NCBI GenBank assembly: GCA_014529385.2
Contig: CM043962.1
Location: 89,353,680 to 89,417,679, forward strand
Length of the DNA stretch: 64,000 nt
From: Adiantum capillus-veneris
Lineage: Eukaryota > Streptophyta > Polypodiopsida > Polypodiales > Pteridaceae
Direction: 5' to 3'
The stretch's first letter is position 1; every line of letters starts with the position of its first letter. The notes beneath the pieces are model-generated. The model was not told where the DNA came from. It worked only from the letters and a program-made list of their open reading frames with translations, and searched no databases. Of the stretch, positions 22,560 to 34,406 are shown one piece after another. A program made the translations under genes and the position numbers.

Positions 22560-23002
22560 CCATCGGACACCGCGTTTTTCGATATCCCTTCCCCCGACAT
22601 CCCTTCTGATGAGCCTTTTTCAGAATCCTTATAGTTAGGCCCCTTGAGTATGCTAGCAAACGAGATGCCTGGCCTGCGAGCTGCAGATACAGTTGCCGCT
22701 TTACTCTCGTTCATACAGATGGGACCGTGAGGGACCCCGCCTTTGAGGGTTTTTACCTCAAATTTGAACCCTTGAGCTCAGGCCATTTTCTCCATTGTTT
22801 CCTCCAAGGGAAGTTTTTCGATCGAGACAGTTTTGTCCTTTTTCGTGGGTGAAGCTTTTGGCGAATTGGGGCCCGACATTGTCGCATCATCCAGTGGTCT
22901 CAAGACCGAGCCGTCGCCTTCATCCATCGGCACGGCTAGCTCCATCTCGGGTATTTTACCCACTGCTAGCATCTTTGAAAATTTGACAATCTCAGGTTCC
23001 AT
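22560..23002 (-). pseudogene. LINE ORF1 N-terminal relic
   Basis: Minus-strand frames from 23002 (MEPEIVKFSKMLAVGKIPEM) and from 22714 (RRPGISFASILKGPNYK). SFASIL-like starts are typical of plant LINE ORF1 (DUF4283 family) N-termini. The DUF4283 core itself is absent; the sequence joins the truncated Copia LTR at about 22556. I assign it mainly by position and this short motif. Confidence 0.5.
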
Positions 23003-23154
23003 TGTCGAGGGATTTGGTTACCAGCCAGACCCTAGGAGCAACCAGGCTTTAAAGCCTTTAAGCGAAAAACCAGGCCTTTAAAAACTTAATAATTCCAATC
23101 AAAGGCTTTGGTATGGCAAAGGCTAAATGAGCACAGATGATTATTTTGAAAGGA

Positions 23155-23306
23155 TAAGCAACGATTATTAACTTGGTTACAATCAACGATTATTAACTTG
23201 GTTACAGGCAACAATTATTAACTAGATTATAGCAACGATTATTAAGGCTAAAGCAACAATTATTAACTAGATTATAGCAACGATTATTAAGGCTAAAGCA
23301 ACAGGA
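23155..23306. repeat. Short tandem array
   Basis: About six imperfect copies of a 24-27 bp unit, GCAAC(G/A)ATTATTAACT(T/A)G, with TTACA or TATA tails and two AAGGCTAAA variants. It lies between LINE relics and shows no coding sense. Confidence 0.85.
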
Positions 23307-25569
23307 TTCAGCACAGAGCTTCGAGCTCAATCTAGAGTATCATGTAGGAGACCGCGGGAGGGAAGTTGCTGAGCAACAGAGCTTGCAAACAGCAGGTGGA
23401 GTCACAGCAGGCCAAGCTCGAGCAAGACCTGTACTTCAGGTTGCGCAAGCAAAACCTAAGAATATGATGTGTGTACCAACTAGGGCAGCCCTCTCAAAGC
23501 GAAAAATGGTAACCTTCTCTCTCAGAGCCCACATCCTACCATCCCTGCACAAAGTCCGCACATCAAGGTTCATCATCGCTTCCTGAACACTTGTTTTCAT
23601 GGCTCTAGATACATATCTTATATACATGCATGGGTTGGTGTTAAAAAATCTCATTAAAATTGACAACTTTTTCATGCTAGATCAAATATTTTGTAACACA
23701 ATAGCAATAAAGAATCTATCACTAAATAGTGACCAAGAGCTTTCATCTGCCCTTGGACTTGTCTCAAGAGTTGTCTTACTTGATTTTTCTTACAAAACAT
23801 CTTGTATGGTGTCAAGAGAAAAGGTGAAAATTTAGGGTGGCCCGCACAAGGTTGAAGGACTGTGGAATGTCAACTTCAGAGGTACCGAGTATCCTACTAT
23901 GGATGCTCAGTAGATGAATCTTAAGGACTTGGAAAACCATGTGGATCTTTTTTTTTCCAAATCTCACAATATGTGAGAGGTTATATTAAAATGAGAAAAA
24001 GTATTTCATCAGCACCATGCTAAATCGGAGCAATGGCTGCTATATTCCATTGAAGACTATTAGTCAACCCTCAAAATGTCATGGACCTAATGCTAAGAGT
24101 TATCCACTTCCATTCTTTGGAGGTTCTGTAACCATGTGGATCTTATACAATTGTACAAGAATGCTTTTACATTTACAAAATAGATCTATAATTGGTTTTT
24201 TTCATCGAATGACCAATAGCATGCTTCCATCTCCTATGAGAGAGATGTTTACAATGGTAACTCCTATGTACCTTCGATTGAGCAATCGCACTTGAAGAGG
24301 AGCATCAATTTGAAATTTCTAATCGGTCAGGTTGTGAAGTGTACACAAAGAGCATTTCACTATACTTTTTACTACGAGAGAGTTTGAGACACTGGCAAAA
24401 GACAGATTCACAAAACTACTCGAGAAGTCTATACCTAGCTCTTAATTGGCATTGCCCCCAAACACAAAATAAGATTGCATGATTGCACGTGAGCATACAA
24501 CGTACATTTCTTTGATGTGGGTATTTTCTTTTACTTTTATTAAATCTCTTGTTTTCTTGATTTTTGAGGGTGATATGTGACGGATTTTAGGGTTTGGGTT
24601 TTTGAGTCTAAACCAAAGGCACAATTGATCAATGTGCTTGTCCAACTAGTAATAGACTCTCTGGGATCCATGCCAATCTCCGAGTCATAGCAAGAATGCT
24701 CCTACCCATGATATAGCGTTCTCTCTATAGATTTTTTCGTCTCTCTCTAGAGACTATTGGTTCTCTCTTTTATATTTTGTGGAACAAAGTAGATTTTTCT
24801 CTCTAGAATTTGAGAACCATTTTGGCTTCTAGCAGATTTCTCCATTTTACTTAAATATTAACAATTACTCAAGAAAAGATGCTAATAGTGGTGGGTCAGG
24901 GCCACCAACTCTCTTGTGCAAGAGCATCCCACTTCACCTTCTTTCACTTTCTTGTATAGTTTCACCACATAAATAGACAACACACATGGCTAAAGGGTCC
25001 AATTGTAGACCTACATGTCTTGGTGGCATTGTCGATCCTCCCTTTGAAGGGGCAACAGGTGGAGGTTAAACGTAGATTAGCACTAAAAAATTACATAGGA
25101 AGCTCATGTAGACATAGGAGGGGATCCTGAGAGCTCCATCACCATTGCAATGTGCTTTTTCAACCACATTACACGGACCGAGCCACAACCAAGCAGTCAG
25201 AATTAGTGCATCTAGACAAGGCTTTCAAGGGGAGCCTAGGTGAAGGTACTACAAAAAAAAAAAAGGCGTATGTGACTTAGTTCTAGAACCTTGCTTAAAC
25301 ACGGGCTACCACATTCAAACAAAATGGTTGCATACTTTGAACATTTTTCTACAAAAAAGATTGTTTTTTTGTTATAAACATTTTGCAACCATTATACAAA
25401 AAAGATTGCTTTTTGTTATAAACTTTATACAAAAAAGATTGCTTTTTGTTATAAACTTTTTGTCAAAACCTTTTTCTTTGCAAATGCCATGAGAACAAAG
25501 TGACACATCGATTTGCATGGAACTCTTCACTAAGTATGGAACTCATGCAAAGTTTGAAATGTGGTATGT
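23307..25569. other. Gene-free region with a possible LINE tail
   Basis: No protein similarity recognised. At 23963-23975 a near-palindrome TCACAATATGTGA, followed by a purine-poor decayed stretch, resembles the 3' tail of the LINE family found at 25570, 27700 and 29700. 25340-25450 contains three short repeats of ACAAAAAAGATTGCTTTTTG. Confidence 0.5.
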
Positions 25570-27357
25570 CTTTAAATTATTTTTTTAAATTTCAAAACTC
25601 ACAATTGTGAGTGATTGTATTAGAATGTCATAGAGAAAATTATATACTAACCTCAAGCTCATGCCGAGCCTTGAGGTACTGAAATTACATACGATTCAAG
25701 CTAGCAAACTATTATCAAGAGCACTGTTAAGGGCTTGTCGAATGGCCGGGTCGCCCTGAGCCAATCATCCGAGTTGTAACTTTTACCTATCACATATATA
25801 AGATCTTGACTTTCTTGTACAATTACTGAGAAGCTAGCCACACAAAGGTCATTACCAAAGACGGGGCAGTTCTTGACCTTCCAAATATTATATAAGAAGA
25901 AAAATCTTACAATTTGGTTACAAACAACAAGGGAAGGAGTTTAAAACTGTTTCCCCCTTAGACAGAGATCCTTCTTGAAGAAACCTATCTTCCACGTTCT
26001 TTGTATCCACTTGCACACCTTCCCCGCCATTCCTCTAATAGTCAGACAGTCCATGAAAAGGTGGGTGAGTTCTTCACTAGTCCCTTGGCTGACACCCATC
26101 GGCAAGGCCTCCCATAGCACCTTCCATAGAAACACCTTCATATGTTGGGGCCATTGTGGCCCCCAAATGTTCATCGTGATCATAGCCCAACGGGCTCTCG
26201 ACCATTGTTTTTTCCACTATTTGTTCAAGGGGGTGAACCAATCATCCTTGTGCATGAGCCCTTGATAGATGTTCTTGGTGTGAGGTTTAAAGAAGAGGCT
26301 ACTCTTGGGTCATTTCCAAGCTTTCCACTCCAAAGTGGATTCCCGAATCGGCATTTGACCGTTGTCCAGGCCTTTGATCGCTTTGCATACAAGGACCTTT
26401 TCCATGCCATTTAGTTGAGGATGGCCAACTAAAAGTCTAAAGATTTCCAGTCATTGTTGTTTTCATCCCAAAAATGGATCGGCCGCTAGAGTTCTTTATT
26501 GTTCATCCTTCTAGCAGTTTCCCTCCAGAAAGTATTCAGGCTAACTCCAGCTACTTTTGTCAGCCAAAGGGACCAATGTGAGGTGGAGTTTTGAAGTGTA
26601 CCTGATTAGTTCCCCCCATTCTAGACCCATGTTGCTCTATTGCACTTTCACACCAACTCTCCCATTGTGCTACCCATTTTGAGACTAGACCACCCCGGGG
26701 CTAATTATTTGTTGTGCACCTTAATCCTTTTCCATTGACCACCTTCAAAGCAAAGCTTTGACTTGTTAATCATGTCCTTGGTCATGATAGCCTAGGCATG
26801 TTCTTATTTAGCTATAGAGACCACAAACTTGGCACAGGGAGCCTCAACATGGATAGCAGGGTTGAGGATTTCAAGGCCACCTTGGGTAACTGGACGAGCT
26901 ATAGTTTCCCACTTTTCCCACTGCCATGGTGACAAGGCTTTAGTGATGTTCTTCCATAAGAATATTTTAACAGATTTCAAAAACTCCCTCCAATTACACT
27001 TGGGAATTTTGAGGAGAGGGCTGGTGAAGGCAATGTAAGGGAGCATAAATGAGTTGATCACTTAAAACTTTTATCCGACTCGCGAAGGGAATTTAACACA
27101 AATTCCCACCTTCTCATTTTCTTTTGGATCTTCTCCAAGACCAATTGGAACCTTTGCTTGTGAGTGACGTCCACCCCAATGGTGCAACCAGATGTCGAAA
27201 GATCCTTCCTTTAGATACAATCTTCCCTGACAAGTCTGATGGGTCAAATGAGTCGCTGTCCATAAGGGAGATTAGTCTTGACTTCTTGAGACTACACTTC
27301 GATCCCAAAGCCACAGAGAATGTATATACGATCTATAGCGCTTTCCTGAGAACCTGA
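25570..27357 (-). pseudogene. LINE copy A: RT C-terminal half, zf-RVT and 3' tail
   Basis: Read leftwards. 27357-27114: RT palm with KCSLKKSRLISLMDSDSFDP. 27061-26804: CNWREFLKSVKIFLWKNITK, GGLEILNPAIH. 26410-26225 and 26183-25941: the zf-RVT region (WPQHMKVFLWKVLWEALPMG, THLFMDC). Then a 3' tail to about 25570 that includes the perfect palindrome TCACAATTGTGA (25599-25610). Frames are broken repeatedly. It is homologous to the plus-strand LINE at 30070-31881 but not its source, since they diverge at many residues. Confidence 0.88.
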
Positions 27358-28500
27358 GGGCAGGCTTTCAAGAAAAGGAGTCATCTGTGAATATCTTGGC
27401 GAGGAGTTGATCATTGTCAAGCAGGGTTAAACCTTGAATTTGAGATTAAATTTCTCCAAAGATAAAAGAGTTTGTAGCTTTTCATAATCAGACTAATTGT
27501 CATTCTATACAAGATGTTAAAACTAGAATTTGAGTTGGTTATGTAGGCTTTGGAGATAATTTGTTTCATTATTTTAGACATAATTGCCTTTATTGCAACG
27601 TAATTTGTGGCAGCCAAGTATGTGTGTCAACCAAGTTGAGTGGTTTTGCCCCTCTTCCAATAAACGGTAAAGTTGCTCTAGGAATTTCTTTTCTTTTCTT
27701 TTTCCCCAAACTCACAATTGTGAGTGAATCTATTTAAATTCTCCATAGAGAAATGTACAAAGTAACATCAAGCTCATGTTTAGTCTGAAGGGATCACATG
27801 ATACATCAAAAAGCTACATATGCCTAGACAGAGACGATCGATTACCCGTGGTCCCATACACATTGTCAGCAATTTGTAGTCATGTTGACGACAAGAATTG
27901 CCATGTTTCATGCGTCTGAGTTCTTCCTTTCACCAATGGCAATAATCACTTTCCAATTTTCTTGGATAATCTCTACGATGCAATAAGTAATATGTTCCAC
28001 TCATATACTAAAGTGAAACTAAGTGTAAAAGAGGGGATTCCAATTTTTGGCATCAATAAGCAATATCAAATATAAAATACCAAGCTCCACAAGAGGTGCC
28101 GTGGAGTTTGGGATAAGCCATTCTTTTGTGAGATGCTCAAAATTTTCCATTTTCCCTCTCTTAACCTATGTCTTGGGTTATGGAGCTTCAACTAGCTTGC
28201 TCTAGGAATTTCTCTTTGGCAAGCCCGAGGTTTACAATTGTTCATGTTCACGCAATGCCATGCATACACTTTAATCATGTGAGATGTCCCTAGCCATAAC
28301 CCACCCTTCTTACTATCCCATTATCTAGATCATACTCATACCACAAAACTTATCTCAATGATACGGGTACACAATGGTTGGCTTGCGATAATGCACCTAG
28401 CTCCATGTTTCATGTGTGCACCATATAAATTTGAATGTTTGTTCACATGTTGGAATTTCAACTAGACGTCCTTTTTGTTCACTTGGGTTATGTTTTGTTT
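27358..28500. other. Gene-free region with a further LINE 3' tail
   Basis: A third LINE tail (about 27700-27790, minus orientation) carries the palindrome TCACAATTGTGA at 27712-27723 and the CATAGAGAAA...CAAGCTCATG context seen at 25640-25665. No coding part is attached, so it is a strongly 5'-truncated insertion. The rest is unassigned AT-rich sequence. Confidence 0.6.
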
Positions 28501-29093
28501 ATGTACTAGCAAATAAGAGCAAGTAGGCCGTCCCAATTTTGGTTTGGGGGGTGTATTAAAAGGTATCTAAACAGATTCCTCCTTTGAATCAAATGGCAAG
28601 AAGGAAAGATGTCTTTTCTCTCTCTCTCTCTAGACTCGGACCTTTCCAGGTGTCTCTCTTGGGGATATTTTTCTCTCTCCCACTCTAGTCTACGAGTGCT
28701 CTTTCTCTCTCTCTTTCTTCATGGTTTTCGACGACGTAGAGCTCTCAGCTCCCACTGTATTGGTAGATTGCCTCAAGTGGCCCTACACCTCTGCCATGGC
28801 GAGCAGGAAAATATGCACGATTACCAAGGGTCTTCTGCATGTGCGCCTCTCTGAAGGCATCGGAACTCTAGCAAGTGGAATTGTCTCACAAAACTCATGG
28901 GCTCGATTTCGCACGCAGGCTTCTAAATGCACAAAAACAAGCATAGACACACAGAATCCAGGGTGGTCGCGTACTCCAGCAACTCGGGGCACTGGGTGCG
29001 TTCTTTGCCAAGGATGTGTTGGGCTGCAGACGGCAAGCATGGACACAAGTTGTGTGGAGAGGTAGATAGGGCACACTGCAAGACAGGAGCCAC

Positions 29094-29160
<67 letters not shown>

Positions 29161-29520
29161 GAGGGCAGGCAGAGCTACAGGTGTTTTCTCTGTGGAAGGA
29201 GGAGGCATGGGGTTCCTCGCAAAGGTGTCGAGGCGGGGATCGGTGCATAGGAGGGCGACATGCCTGGAATGGTTCTCTTTGTTTTGGCAGGTAACGAGGG
29301 ATAGCACAGTCACATTTGGGTCTGTCTCACTGCAGATGACGCAGATTGTAGAGACGGGAGGAGAGACAGAGCACCTGGGCGATGGCGAAGGTCGGGAGGA
29401 GGGGGCCGAGCCTGTGATGGTGATTACTTTCCCTTTGGGGTGTTCAGATTCTCAAAGATTCGTTGGAATCTGGCCAAGTAATTAATGGCTTTGGGAGTTT
29501 CGACCGAATAGTTCGTGCTA
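28500..29520. repeat. Dispersed repeat with an internal (CT)n tract, copy 1
   Basis: Starts near AAGTAGGCCGTCCCAATTTT and ends near ATAGTTCGTGCTACATG, with a (CT)n tract at 29097-29158. A related segment lies at 51915-52730 (AAGTAGGCCGTGCCAATTTT ... AATAGCTCGTG), also with a long microsatellite, GA in that copy. Long open frames across it are dipeptide runs and show no domain. Confidence 0.6.
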
Positions 29521-29694
29521 CATGTTATGAAAAATGTCATAAATTTCACATTTAAGGTGTTTGTCTCTTGCGGTTTTCAACTTGTGTCTCCTCTTTGTGT
29601 TGGCTCAAGGGTACAAACGATTTCATAAGAAGCTCAAAACCTTTTGTGACACATACTTATCCATTTGTGAATTCCATTTGCTATCTCTTTACTT

Positions 29695-30068
29695 TATTTT
29701 TTAAAATTTGAAATACTCACAATATTTAGTGATTGTTTTAGAATGTCATAGAGAAAATTACATACTACCCTCAAGCTCATGCCAAACTGAAATTACATAC
29801 GATTTAAGCTAGCAAACTATTATCAAGAGCATTGTTAAGGGCTCGTATGAATGGCCTGGATCGCCTTGAGCCAGTCATTCGAGTTGTGACTTTTACCTTT
29901 CACATATATAAGCTCCTCACTTTCTTGTACAATCACTAAGAAGCTAGCCCCCGCAGAAAGGTCGTTATCAAAGACGGGGCAGTTCTTGACCTTCCAGATA
30001 TTATAAAAGAAGAAAAATCTAACAATTTGGTTACAAAGAAGAAGGGAAGGACTTTAAAACTGTTTCCC
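29695..30068 (-). mobile_element. 5'-truncated LINE tail, copy B
   Basis: About 370 bp matching 25598-25955 of copy A in the same orientation (shared GAATGTCATAGAGAAAATTA and GCTAGCAAACTATTATCAAG). The match stops at TTTAAAACTGTTTCCCCC, where plus-strand LINE coding sequence begins. This is a typical 5'-truncated insertion next to or into an inverted relative. Confidence 0.8.
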
Positions 30069-30069
30069 C

Positions 30070-31881
30070 CCTGAATTCAAAATGTGCATTACCGGGCAAC
30101 AACCAGCTACTACTGGCCAAAATGTTCGCAGATGATTCGCTCCTATTCTTGAAGGCTTTCCCTCAAGTTGTTAGGAGAGCTCTGGAGATTGTGCAAACAT
30201 TTGCCGTGGCCTCGGGATCCAAGTGCAATATAGAGAAGTCAAGGCTTATCTCCCTGTCGGAGAACGACTCTTTTGACCCGACAGTCTGGACAGGAGAGAT
30301 TATCTCAAAAGGGAGCGTATTCAGAACCTGGGGGACCCTGTAGGGATGGACGTAACCCACAGGCAAATTTTTCAATGGGTCCTTGAAAAAATAAGCTCAA
30401 AAAAGAGAAGATGGGAGTTTGTTCTCCTCCCCTTCCAAAGCCGGATTCGAGTGACTAATGCTTTTATGATCTAGTATATTGCTTTCCTCAACCCCGTGCT
30501 CAAGATGGCTAAGTGTAACTGGAAAGAATTCTTAAAACCAGTGAAAATGTTTCTTTGGAAGAACAACACGAAAACCTCCCAACCATGGCACTGGGCTAGG
30601 TGGGAGGTAGTTTCTCGCCCGGAAGACCAAGGAGGGCTCGGCATTCGTAACCCTATATCCCATGAGGCCCTTTGTGCCAAATTTATGGTCTCATTGGCTA
30701 AGCAGGACTAAGCTTGGGCTATCATGACCAAGGAAATGCTTGATGCAGTAAAGCTGGGATCGAAAGGGGGAAAGTGGAAGGGGGTTGTGATGCAGGAAAA
30801 ACTTCTCACCCTGAAGTGGTCTCATCTTAGATATGGTGGACTCTCAAGGGAGCTAATGAGGAAGTGCAAAAGGGCAGCGAGTTTTTGGAATGGGGGGAAG
30901 CAACCAGATACCTTAAGAACTCCATTTTGCAGGTCCCCTTGGCTTTCTAGAATATTGGGGTCGTCGCAAAGCCCCTTTTGGATAGAAATGGTCAGAAATG
31001 TAAAAGATAAGGGGCTCGCTCGACTAGAGCAATTCTGGGATGACAACAAGAAGTGCTGGAAAACTGCTGACTCTTTAGCCATCCAATTTCAACTGAATGG
31101 CTTTAAGATCTTACTAGTCTACAGGGTAATGAAAGAGCTTGAGAAAGTGATGATGCCAATTTGTGAATCCAACTTTGAATGGGATTCTTGGAGATGACCC
31201 AAGAGTAGCCTCTTTTGGAAACCACATTCTAAAGGCATTTACCATGCATTAATGCACGAGGCTAATTGGTGTAGCCCCCTCAACAAATTATGGAAGAGGC
31301 ACTGGACGGAAAAACGGTGGGAGGGAGTCATGCAGAACATCTGGAAGCCAAGGTGGCCTCAGTATATGAAGATATTTCTGTGGAAAGTGATGTGGGGTGC
31401 TCTGCCGACGGGCGTAAAGATACAAAAAGGAGGAATTGGGTCCGATTGGTGCTCGAGGTGGAGAATAGCTACTGAAGACCTAGCCCACCTTTTCATGGGA
31501 TGCCAGGCAATCAGTGGCATGGCTGGGAAAATATGCAAGTGGATTCAAAAGACATGGCAAATTAAGTTCTTCAAGACTGATTTGTTCTTTGGTAGTAACA
31601 GGTTGGGAAGTCTTGCTCTGCTTGTCTGCACTCAAATAATCGGGTACTTCTTTCACCGTATTTGGCAAGTAAGGAACCGTTGGGTGTTTGAGGGGGATCT
31701 GGCTGTGGCAAGCTTTTGTGAAATCATACAAGAGAGCAGAGTGACGATCCACAGGATCAGAGGTAAACAAGCCTTAGAGGACTGCTCTAGAACAATACAT
31801 ATCATGATGACATTATCCCTCTATGCCCCGCATAAGGAGGAGCATGAGATTCATAGATTACTTTCTCATGTAGTGAGTTAG
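30070..31881 (+). pseudogene. LINE ORF2 C-terminal half: reverse transcriptase and zf-RVT
   Basis: Starts within the RT palm with the non-LTR catalytic motif FADDSLLFLKAF (about 30122), then ASGSKCNIEKSRLISL, WKEFLKPVKMFLWKNNTK and GGLGIRNPISHEALCAKFMV. A TAA and other stops follow at 30709 and 31195. It continues as the zf-RVT domain: RWPQYMKIFLWKVMWGALPT, WCSRWRIATEDLAHLFMGC. The end is RNRWVFEGDLAVASFCEIIQ ... LLSHVVS-stop at 31879. The AP endonuclease and RT fingers are missing at the 5' side. The zf-RVT frame (31252-31881) is the longest intact piece. Confidence 0.9.
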
Positions 31882-31884
31882 TAA

Positions 31885-33320
31885 CGCATAGTCTATTGCC
31901 ATAGAGAAGATAACTATATTGTAAGGTAAATGGTTCTTCTTTCTTACCTAGTTCAAGGGTTGCAATCACATCTCTAAAATTGGGATCAATACCATAGTCA
32001 TCTATCATAGAAGATATTTCATTGTGAGTTGCTATGGAAACCGCATTCACTCTCGGTCGTCTTGAGAGTGCATCGGCTACTTGATTATGCTTGCCAACAA
32101 TGTGAGCAATATGAAAATGAAATTGTGAAAGGAAATTTTCCCACATCATTTGCTTGTTGGAGAGCTTGGTCTGTGTCATGAAGTACTTAAGGCTTTGGTG
32201 ATCCGTCCGCAAAATGAAAGGAGTCCCCAATAAATAGTGCTTCCATGGTCTAAGGCATGTAGAACTGCAAGAAGCTCCTTTTCATATATGCCTAGAGCTT
32301 GCTCAACAGTGATGTGTCGTCTTTCTTTTGCACTAATAAAATCGGTGAATAAAATGGAGATGAGCTAGGCCTAACCATGCCCTTCTCATGCACTTGCCGC
32401 ATAATCTCCTCTTGTTGAGCTTGAGAAACTTCATAAGGAGATTTATTAGACGGTAAACTTCCTGGAAAAAGTTCAATTGCATGGTCATTGCTTTGTTTAG
32501 GAGGTAGTTCACAAGGGATGTCGTCAATAAAAACATCTCGTAATCCATTGAGATATAACTCTAATTCCTTGTGATTGTTTATACTTTCTTTGCTAAAGCA
32601 TTAGGTTCATTTTGAGAATCTTTAACAAAAATCATGTACACAAAAATAGAGCTCTTTATTGACTTATTGAAAGCTTGTGTATGTACAATGGGTATGGTGT
32701 TACCCAACTCCTTAGCATCTATATACATATATTTTTCTTTGAACCTAAAGTAGATTTGTCTATCAGGGAATTTAACATTGGCAGCCATGCGATCAAACCA
32801 TGGTGTCCCTAGGATTACATTCTTGTGCTTGATAGGAGAGATAAAGAAATCCTCCTTGTCCACAGAGCTTTGGACATGGAGACTCGATTTCCCAATTAAG
32901 GGAGTGATTGAGGCTTCTTGCCCCTTGAAAGAACCATCGGCCGGTAGGACATCTCCCATCTCATAGGCTTGGATGCCTAGCTTGGTGGCCAACTCTTTCC
33001 CCAAGCATGGCATAGAGGAGATCCTTTGTGGTGAGCATCCTCTTCTTGGATTTTGACCAAGGTAGCTCTAGGAGGCTCATTTTGTGTATTCTTATGGGGA
33101 CAAGCACAATAAGAATGCGTTTGCTCCCCGCACTTGAAACAGCGGTTATCTTTAACGCTCAAGCTCTTCAGGAGAGAGTCTATTTTTGTCTTTACAAACT
33201 CCCTTATACTTAGCTTTGTTGTTGTTGGCCACTGCCTTTGGGAGACTTTTGGACATGGTCCTTCCGCTTAGGCTCTTATTACGGTCCTTGTTCTCCGTGG
33301 GCTTAAGATTTCTCTTAGCC
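31885..33320 (-). pseudogene. Gypsy relic: gag zinc knuckle, protease, RNase H, start of integrase
   Basis: Minus strand. 33162-32977: a zinc knuckle (CFKCGEQTHSYCAC). 33013-32579: a retropepsin-like region (HKNVILGTPWFDRMAANVKF). 32548-32333: the start of RT in a shifted frame (the IxCELPPK-type linker). It then jumps to 32230-31802: RNase H (LRTDHQSLKYF, HIVGKHNQVADALSRRP), ending in the integrase HHCC start (HAPPYAGHRG). The RT catalytic core (YxDD) is missing between 32333 and 32230, about 600-700 bp short of normal. The left end joins the LINE stop region at about 31882. Confidence 0.87.
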
Positions 33321-33322
33321 TC

Positions 33323-34153
33323 TTGTTTTGCTCAGTGAGATTGAAAGAGGCCTCCGATGTGGAAAAGATCCTTGACAAAGGGCCACTAGTATTTAAAAGG
33401 ACTACAGTGTGTGTGGTGCCTTGGGAGCTAGTGTTCGACTCAGCTGAATCTTTGCAAGCGTTTCATCCGGTCTGGGTTGAGTTTGTGGGACTGCCTAGCT
33501 GGCTGTGGGATAATCTCAGGATGCTTTCTAGCCAACTGGGCACTCCCTTATTTATACCTAGCAAGAGAGGGTTTGGCAGAACCTCAAACAGGGTTTGTAT
33601 AGGATGGGATGCGTTTAAAATGCCACCTAAAAGCATGGTTATTAATGTCGGAGTTGGGCTTGTTACCATTCCGCTAAACTTTGGAACATACTTTGGGGCA
33701 TGTTTTAAATGTAACAACTTTGGTTACTTCGCCAAGGATTGCCACCTGAATTCTAATGGTACTGCAGCTCCGGCAGCACAGGCCCCCAATAAAATGGAAT
33801 CCCCGATGGGAGGGCTCGAGAAGCAGGGAGACAATAACCAAGGGACAAATACAGGTAAGGATGAAGGAGAGATGGTATGTGAGAAAATGGATACAAAGAT
33901 GCAGGAAAATTTGGTGGAGGAATCGATTCCCATACAACGAGCTTCTGAAGGTACAAGCAATAATAATAGGATCATTACTCCCACTGCTACCCCCAAATTT
34001 ATGACAGTGACAACGGCGACGGCTGTCCAAGTCCCTGGTTTGAAAAGAGCCAAAAGAGTGAAGGCAGTGGCAAGAGACTCCAAAGTGCTACAAGTCATCA
34101 GAACACTAGAGGTAAAAGGATCTAAAGTGCTTCGATCGCATGCGGGAGCGTAG
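33323..34153 (+). CDS. LINE ORF1-like, DUF4283 and zinc knuckle
   Basis: An open frame of 276 codons; the N-terminus is probably truncated at the junction with the Gypsy relic. First comes a DUF4283-type part (VLKRTT-like VFKRTTVCVVPWELVFD, FHPVWVEFVGLPSWLW), then a CCHC-type knuckle CFKCNNFGYFAKDC (about 33706-33747), then a low-complexity basic tail. In plant LINEs this protein binds the element RNA. No promoter or polymerase is attached in the same orientation downstream, since 34407-36200 is a LINE read the other way. It may be from the same family as 30070-31881, separated by the inserted Gypsy relic. Confidence 0.72.
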   Translation: MFCSVRLKEASDVEKILDKGPLVFKRTTVCVVPWELVFDSAESLQAFHPVWVEFVGLPSWLWDNLRMLSSQLGTPLFIPSKRGFGRTSNRVCIGWDAFKMPPKSMVINVGVGLVTIPLNFGTYFGACFKCNNFGYFAKDCHLNSNGTAAPAAQAPNKMESPMGGLEKQGDNNQGTNTGKDEGEMVCEKMDTKMQENLVEESIPIQRASEGTSNNNRIITPTATPKFMTVTTATAVQVPGLKRAKRVKAVARDSKVLQVIRTLEVKGSKVLRSHAGA

Positions 34154-34406
34154 AGAGATTTTCCTTCAACTCCAGCATCCTGGTCCTTTCTACACCATGG
34201 TCCAGGGTGTACTCCGATGGCACTACCGACCACCTGTGTGGCTTTTCCCTCCCCCCATTTCTTGATTTAGCCCCATTGTACATATGTTGTTTTTTTCATT
34301 GGGAGAGTCTCCCACCATGGTTGTTGTAGCCCTCTCTTCAAGAGGTGATTGTAGCCCCATGGGCAGTTTCAGTAACTAATAGAAGGATCTTTTTTTCGGA
34401 AAAAAA

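Noticed and set aside
22605-22640. A second hammerhead core at TCTGATGAGCC
   Set aside because: No GAAA box or complementary stem strands follow at a suitable distance.
28721-29485. Frames of 97-176 codons on both strands around a (CT)n tract
   Set aside because: Overlapping frames in different phases without domains, inside a dispersed repeat. Not supported as a gene.
29695-31881. Twin-priming inversion of a single LINE
   Set aside because: The inverted and non-inverted parts both contain the C-terminal coding region and differ in sequence, so they are separate copies.
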